Below, in pieces: positions 5,007 through 8,589 of a stretch of DNA of 8,589 nt. A program made the position numbers and the translations under genes. Below the pieces are notes generated by a model. It did no database searches, was not told where the DNA came from, and saw nothing but the letters and a program-made list of their open reading frames with translations. Each line of letters starts with the position of its first letter. The first letter of the stretch is position 1. The stretch covers positions 1 to 8,589 of the forward strand of contig CAIQIY010000257.1 of the NCBI GenBank assembly GCA_903871975.1. Reading direction: 5' to 3'. The DNA is from an uncultured Chloroflexota bacterium (GTDB taxonomy: Bacteria > Chloroflexota > Chloroflexia > Chloroflexales > Roseiflexaceae).

Positions 5007-6724
5007 GTGCGGCCGCGCCGCAGGCTGAACCAGGCCACCAACGCCGCCGCCAACCAGCACAGCCGCGCCTCGTCGACTGCGCCACCGAGCTGCAGCGCCA
5101 CGCCGCCGAGCAGCGCGGCCGCGGCGATCACCGCCCCCGCCAGGCGGTTGGTGGCGCGCTCGACGCGCCGCACGTGTCGCTCGAGTTCGCGCGTCTCGAC
5201 GACGACGCGCAGGTCGCCGCGCTGCGCCGTGGCATAGAACTGATCCATGCGCCGCGGCAGCGCCAGCAACGCCCGCGTCAGATCACCCGCCTCGTCGCGC
5301 AGCGTCGTCAGCCAGCCCTGGCCTTCGGCCGCCGCCAGATCGCGGGCGAAGGGCCGGATGCCGTCGAACAGGTTGATCTCTGGATCCAGGCCGGTCACGA
5401 TGCCGCTCACCAGGCTCACCGAACGCCCCAGGTAGATCAGGTCCTGCGGGATCTGAAACGGCAGCTCGCGGATCAGGTCCTCGGTTTCGGCGAAGATCTG
5501 CTCGACGTCGACGGTGCCGAGTTCGCGCTGATTGCGATCGTAGGTGTGCTGCAGCACCAGCTCGATGGCGCGAACGATCTGCCGGCGATCGGCGCCGGGC
5601 AGGATCATGCGCATGCGCTCGAGCACGCCCACGATCCGCTCGGCATCGTTGGCGGCGACCGCCACCATGCCGCTGCGGATGATCTCGATGGTGCGGCGCG
5701 GCAAGCGGCCGACCATGCCGCAGTCGAGCAGCATGATGGTGAACGGCGTCGACACGCCGGATTGCCGTGCCGCATCGGGGCGGACGAACAGGTTGCCGGG
5801 GTGCGGGTCGGCATGGAAGAAGCCGTCGATGAAGATCTGCTGCAGAAATGCCCGGTAGAGCCGGGCAGCCACCGCACGCCGCTCGATCCCGGCAGCCTCG
5901 AGCGCCGCATGGTCGTTCAGCTTGATGCCGCTGACCCGCTCCATCACCAGCACGCGCCGGGTCGACAGCTCGACGTAGGGTTCGGGCACGTAGACGCCCG
6001 CGTCGGCGGGCAGATTGGCGCGGAACTGCAGGGCGTGGCGCGCCTCGGCGGTGTAGTCGAGCTCCTCGCGCAACACGCGCGCGAATTCGTCGAACAACTG
6101 GTCGAGATTGGCGCGCCGCCGCAGGCGCGGATAGTTGCGCACGACCTTCACCGCCCATTGCAGCGCGCGCAGGTCGACATCGACGATCTCGTCGATCCGG
6201 GGCCGCTGCACCTTGACGGCGACGTCGCGTCCGTCGTGCAGTCGGGCGAAGTACACCTGCCCCAGCGACGCCGCAGCGACAGGCGCGGCGTCCCACGCGG
6301 CAAACCGCGCCTCGGGCGTCTGGCCGGTCTCGTCGACGATCGTGCGCATCACCAGCGCCAGCGGCGCGGCCGGAACCTCGTCCTGCAGGTCGGCGAGCTC
6401 GTCGGTGATCACTGCCGGCAGGATGTCGGCGCGCGCGCTGAGGAACTGGCCGAGCTTGATCAGCACGCCGCCGAGTGCCAGTGCGATGCGGCGAAACTCG
6501 CGCGCGATCGCGCCGTAGCGCCGCAGGGCGGTGCGCCGCGCGTACCAGCGCGTCAGCCGCGACCCGGCCAGCACGATGTCGAACCAGAAGACGTGCGCAA
6601 TCACCCCGGCGAGGAACCAGGAGAGCCGCAGAAAGCGGCGGCGCGGGTGGATCGACGGGATGTCGCGTGCGACGGTCAACGTGCCCGCTGCTGCCGTGTC
6701 GCGCGCTTCAGTGATCGTTTTCAC
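5003..6724 (-). CDS. ABC1/AarF/UbiB family atypical kinase, membrane-anchored
   Basis: A 573-residue protein of the ADCK/UbiB protein-kinase-like family, linked in other organisms to quinone biosynthesis and lipid handling and thought to act as an ATPase more than a protein kinase. Seen: KxGQ motif at K90-Q93 (VLIKLGQFLSARADILP), alanine-rich nucleotide loop VAAASLGQVYFA (149-160), ATP-site lysine K171 in VAVKVQRP, ELD at 221-223, catalytic loop FFHADPHPGN (302-311), and a metal-binding DCG (334-336) where DFG or a variant is usual. Two hydrophobic helices near 528-545 and 553-567 would anchor it in the membrane. The frame is open to an ATG at 6844, but that would run through both divergent promoters. 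GTG 6724 is preferred because it lies exactly at the start site predicted from TATACT. GTG 6730 is an alternative. The quinone substrate or partner cannot be read from this window. Confidence 0.9.
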   Translation of the reverse strand: MKTITEARDTAAAGTLTVARDIPSIHPRRRFLRLSWFLAGVIAHVFWFDIVLAGSRLTRWYARRTALRRYGAIAREFRRIALALGGVLIKLGQFLSARADILPAVITDELADLQDEVPAAPLALVMRTIVDETGQTPEARFAAWDAAPVAAASLGQVYFARLHDGRDVAVKVQRPRIDEIVDVDLRALQWAVKVVRNYPRLRRRANLDQLFDEFARVLREELDYTAEARHALQFRANLPADAGVYVPEPYVELSTRRVLVMERVSGIKLNDHAALEAAGIERRAVAARLYRAFLQQIFIDGFFHADPHPGNLFVRPDAARQSGVSTPFTIMLLDCGMVGRLPRRTIEIIRSGMVAVAANDAERIVGVLERMRMILPGADRRQIVRAIELVLQHTYDRNQRELGTVDVEQIFAETEDLIRELPFQIPQDLIYLGRSVSLVSGIVTGLDPEINLFDGIRPFARDLAAAEGQGWLTTLRDEAGDLTRALLALPRRMDQFYATAQRGDLRVVVETRELERHVRRVERATNRLAGAVIAAAALLGGVALQLGGAVDEARLCWLAAALVAWFSLRRGRT

Positions 6725-6730
6725 AAACAC

Positions 6731-6736
6731 AGTATA
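6731..6736 (-). promoter_or_regulatory. -10 element of the ABC1/UbiB kinase gene (leaderless arrangement)
   Basis: TATACT on the minus strand (6736-6731) is a five-of-six match to the -10 consensus. Transcription would begin 7 nt after its last base, at 6724, which is the G of the proposed GTG start. No clear -35 is seen: the position near 6754-6759 reads CGGCAG and falls in the inverted repeat at 6754-6773. Confidence 0.5.
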
Positions 6737-6753
6737 CACCGGCAGCGGGCCAT

Positions 6754-6773
6754 CTGCCGCCCGCGGGCCGCAG
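6754..6773. repeat. 20-bp near-perfect inverted repeat between divergent promoters
   Basis: CTGCCGCCCGCGGGCCGCAG equals its reverse complement except at one symmetric pair (bases 5 and 16). The central 10 bp are a perfect palindrome. It covers the expected -35 region of the leftward kinase promoter and lies about 27 bp upstream of the rightward TATAAT, a fitting place for a shared operator. Chance in GC-rich DNA is the competing explanation. Confidence 0.35.
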
Positions 6774-6799
6774 GTTCCGGGAATCGTGCGATGCTGCCG

Positions 6800-6808
6800 T
6801 GCTATAAT
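6800..6808 (+). promoter_or_regulatory. Consensus extended -10 promoter for the zinc ribbon and uridylyltransferase genes
   Basis: TGCTATAAT contains a perfect TATAAT (6803-6808) preceded by a TGn extended -10. The predicted start site is near 6815, 28 nt before the ATG at 6843. The -35 region (6780-6785, GGAATC) has no match to TTGACA, as is common in extended -10 promoters. This is the strongest promoter element in the window. Confidence 0.7.
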
Positions 6809-6842
6809 GGTTCGTAGCACCGTTCGAGCCTGCGGGGGACGC

Positions 6843-7082
6843 ATGCCCTGTTACGAATACATCTGCCACGAGTGCCGGCACATTCATGAGCGGCTGCGCC
6901 GCGCGGCGCAGCGCGAGGCGCCCGCCGAGTGCCCACAGTGCGGCGCGCCGACGTCGGTGCGTCTGTCGCGGGTCGCATGGCAGTCGAGCGGCACCAGCAG
7001 CATCCCGCTCAGCGCCACGCCGACCGGCGGTGGCTGCTGTGGTGGTGGCTGCGGCTGTCACGCCGGGGGCCAGCATGGCTGA
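6843..7082 (+). CDS. FmdB family zinc ribbon protein with Cys/Gly-rich tail
   Basis: A 79-residue small protein. The N-terminal MPCYEYICHECRHIHE followed by AECPQCGAP is the FmdB-type zinc ribbon, with C8/C11 and C30/C33 as the likely four zinc ligands. An extra cysteine sits at position 3, where I, V or T is more usual. The C-terminus (62-79) is Gly-rich with C65, C66, C70, C72, H73 and H78, a tail seen in various members of this family. FmdB was named as a putative regulator of formamidase in Methylophilus; the role of most members is unknown, and nothing here points to a formamidase. GGGGG at 6834-6838 lies 4 nt before the ATG. The stop overlaps the uridylyltransferase start by 8 nt, so the two genes are coupled. 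Confidence 0.87.
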   Translation: MPCYEYICHECRHIHERLRRAAQREAPAECPQCGAPTSVRLSRVAWQSSGTSSIPLSATPTGGGCCGGGCGCHAGGQHG

Positions 7083-8481
7083 TTCCGACACCGCACGGCG
7101 CGCGCGCATCGCAGCGCTGATGCAGCGCGCCGGGCTCGGCGAGCACAGCATCGCCCAGTTCGACGCCGCCTACACCGCGCTCTGCCGCGGCGCCGACGGC
7201 CTCATCCCCGAGTCGGCCATCACACCCGCCGCAGGGCTGGTCGCACACGGCGACCTCGAGCGTTACCGGGCAGCCGGGAACGCGCTGGCCGGCCGTGTCG
7301 CGCAGCTGAAGCTCAACGGCGGCCTCGGCACCAGCATGGGGCTCGACGGCCCGAAGTCGCTGCTCGAGGCGCGCGAGTCGCTGAGCTTCCTCGAGGTTGC
7401 GCTGCGTCAACACAGCGCCTACGCCGCCGCGCACGGCACTGCACCGACGCTGGCGCTGCTCAACAGCTTCAGCACCGATGCCGACACCCGTGCCGCACTG
7501 GCCCGCAGCGCCGCCGCGCAGCACGTGGCGCCGACGCTGCTGATGCAGACGATGGCGCCAAAGATCCGCTGCGACACGCTCGAGCCCGTCGAATGGCCCG
7601 ACGACCCCGACCTCGCCTGGTGCCCGCCCGGCCACGGCGAAGTCTTCCTGGTGCTGTCCACCTCGGGCTGGCTGGCGCAGCTCATCGATGGCGGCCATCG
7701 GTACCTGATGCTGTCGAACATCGACAACCTCGGTGCCACCATCGACCTGGCCATCGTCGGCTACATGGCCGAACAGCACATCCCATTCCTGATGGAAGTC
7801 GCACAGCGCACCGAACAGGACCGCAAGGGCGGCCATCTGGCGCGCGGCTCCGACGGCGGCCTGCTGCTGCGCGAGGTCGCCCAGTGTCCGGCCGACGACC
7901 TGGCCACGTTCCAGGACATCACCCGGCACCGCTACTTCAACACCAACACGATCTGGGTCGATCTGATCGCGCTGCGCGATGTGCTCGCGCGGCACGGCGG
8001 CGTGCCCAGGCTGCCGCTGATCCGCAACCGCAAGACCGTCGATCCGCGGCGCGCCGATTCGCCGGCGGTGTACCAGCTCGAGACGGCGATGGGCGCGGCG
8101 ATCGCGCTGTTCCCCGGCGCCGCCGCGGTCGTCGTCGGCCGCGAACGCTTTGTGCCGGTCAAGGTCTGTGCCGATCTGCTGGCATTGCGCTCGGATCGCT
8201 ATGCGCTCGACGCCGCCGGACACCTGGTCGTCCGTCCGGCGCCGCCGCTCGCGATCACGCTCGACCCGCGCTACTACCAGCGCATCGACGCCTTCGACCA
8301 GCGCTTCGCCGGTGGCGCGCCGTCGCTCATCGGTTGCCGCCGGTTCACGGTCGAGGGCGATGTCTGGTTCGATGCGCCGGTGACTTGCCGGGGCGAGGTG
8401 ACCATCCGCAACCGTGGCGCGGCGGCCGCGCACCTGACTGATCACCACAGCTGGCACGACAGCGTCGTCGAGCTCGGCTGA
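7075..8481 (+). CDS. UTP--glucose-1-phosphate uridylyltransferase (UDPGP type, eukaryote-like)
   Basis: A 468-residue cytoplasmic enzyme that makes UDP-glucose and pyrophosphate from UTP and glucose 1-phosphate. It belongs to the UDPGP family found in eukaryotes and some bacteria, not to the GalU family. Seen: LKLNGGLGTSMGLDGPKSL (78-96, nucleotide-binding loop), NSFSTDADT (130-138), WCPPGHGEV (182-190), SNIDNLGATID (214-224), EVAQRTEQDRKGGHL (241-255), YFNTNTIWVDL (287-297), LETAMGAAI (335-343) and RFVPVKVCADLLALRSD (358-374) with a conserved basic residue K363. The C-terminal part from about 400 resembles the left-handed beta-helix region. A UDP-N-acetylglucosamine pyrophosphorylase is a relative, but the motifs fit the glucose enzyme. 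The start ATG overlaps the upstream TGA, with GGGGG at 7065-7069. Its product could feed the glycosyltransferases at 2160-4414. Confidence 0.92.
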   Translation: MADSDTARRARIAALMQRAGLGEHSIAQFDAAYTALCRGADGLIPESAITPAAGLVAHGDLERYRAAGNALAGRVAQLKLNGGLGTSMGLDGPKSLLEARESLSFLEVALRQHSAYAAAHGTAPTLALLNSFSTDADTRAALARSAAAQHVAPTLLMQTMAPKIRCDTLEPVEWPDDPDLAWCPPGHGEVFLVLSTSGWLAQLIDGGHRYLMLSNIDNLGATIDLAIVGYMAEQHIPFLMEVAQRTEQDRKGGHLARGSDGGLLLREVAQCPADDLATFQDITRHRYFNTNTIWVDLIALRDVLARHGGVPRLPLIRNRKTVDPRRADSPAVYQLETAMGAAIALFPGAAAVVVGRERFVPVKVCADLLALRSDRYALDAAGHLVVRPAPPLAITLDPRYYQRIDAFDQRFAGGAPSLIGCRRFTVEGDVWFDAPVTCRGEVTIRNRGAAAAHLTDHHSWHDSVVELG

Positions 8482-8497
8482 GCCACAGGAGGCTGCC

Positions 8498-8589
8498 ATG
8501 CGATGGGGCATGGATCTCGCCGGTGCAGTCGCCACCGGCGCCGACGACGATGCGGCGCGGCCGGTCGTGGCACCGCCGCCGGCGGCGCG
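8498..8589 (+). CDS. Unidentified gene, first 30 codons only
   Basis: An ATG at 8498 follows AGGAGG (8487-8492) by 5 nt, the best ribosome binding site in this part of the window. It starts 16 nt after the uridylyltransferase stop, so it is probably the third gene of that operon. The readable N-terminus begins MRWGMDLAGAVATGADDDAA and continues Pro/Ala-rich. There is no signal peptide or recognisable domain, and I cannot name the product. The frame stays open to the window edge. Confidence 0.65.
   Translation, partial: MRWGMDLAGAVATGADDDAARPVVAPPPAA

Noticed and set aside
5174..6817. 547-codon plus-strand open frame opposite the kinase gene
   Set aside because: Composition is dominated by Asp, His, Gln and Arg without any domain, while the opposite strand encodes a complete ABC1/UbiB protein.
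6725..6844. N-terminal extension of the kinase to ATG 6844
   Set aside because: It would encode 40 residues from sequence holding both promoters and the inverted repeat, and would overlap the start of the divergent zinc ribbon gene.
7009..8535. 508-codon minus-strand open frame opposite the uridylyltransferase gene
   Set aside because: It mirrors the GC-skewed codons of a well-conserved enzyme gene and shows no motif of its own.
1..8589. Mobile element, defence system or secondary-metabolite cluster
   Set aside because: There is no transposase, integrase, restriction or toxin gene, no long terminal repeats and no CRISPR-like repeats. Every sizeable coding stretch is accounted for by metabolic or envelope genes of even composition.

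Overview
This is a strongly GC-rich, gene-dense bacterial chromosome segment. It holds eight complete protein-coding genes and a partial gene at the right edge, with a weaker hint of another at the left edge. I see no RNA genes, insertion sequences, phage genes or CRISPR array. The mix of genes fits a Chloroflexota bacterium (class Chloroflexia) best: a small LplB-like protein encoded just before a short lipoate ligase, a eukaryote-like UDPGP-type UTP--glucose-1-phosphate uridylyltransferase, an FmdB-type zinc ribbon with a Cys/Gly tail, and an ABC1/UbiB kinase with C-terminal membrane helices. That placement is an inference from gene content, not a database result.

Layout. (1) About 15-202: an intergenic region with a possible promoter and an inverted repeat, and perhaps a leftward gene starting at base 14. 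(2) 203-2124, rightward: lplB-like gene, lplA and a Cof-type HAD phosphatase. The first two overlap by 8 nt. (3) 2160-4414, leftward: two GT4-type glycosyltransferases overlapping by 13 nt and converging on the HAD gene. (4) 4415-4564: a divergent promoter region in which the -10 elements of the leftward and rightward promoters overlap. (5) 4565-4996, rightward: fabZ with a TTG start. (6) 5003-6724, leftward: an ABC1/UbiB atypical kinase converging on fabZ, with both stop codons inside one 14-bp palindrome. (7) 6725-6842: a second divergent promoter region, with clear -10 elements on each side and a 20-bp near-perfect inverted repeat between them. (8) 6843-8481, rightward: an FmdB-type zinc ribbon overlapping a UDP-glucose pyrophosphorylase by 8 nt. 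(9) 8498 to the end: the first 30 codons of an unidentified gene.

Working together: LplB-like protein and LplA probably form a two-part ligase that attaches lipoate to 2-oxoacid dehydrogenase or glycine-cleavage proteins. FabZ serves fatty acid elongation. The uridylyltransferase supplies UDP-glucose, a common donor for glycosyltransferases such as the pair here, though nothing shows they act on the same glycan. The window is mostly ordinary housekeeping and envelope metabolism. I found no convincing new multi-gene system. The most interesting signals are regulatory: the back-to-back promoter with a shared -10, the palindrome joining two stop codons, the predicted leaderless kinase mRNA, and the repeated ATGGCTGA gene overlap.
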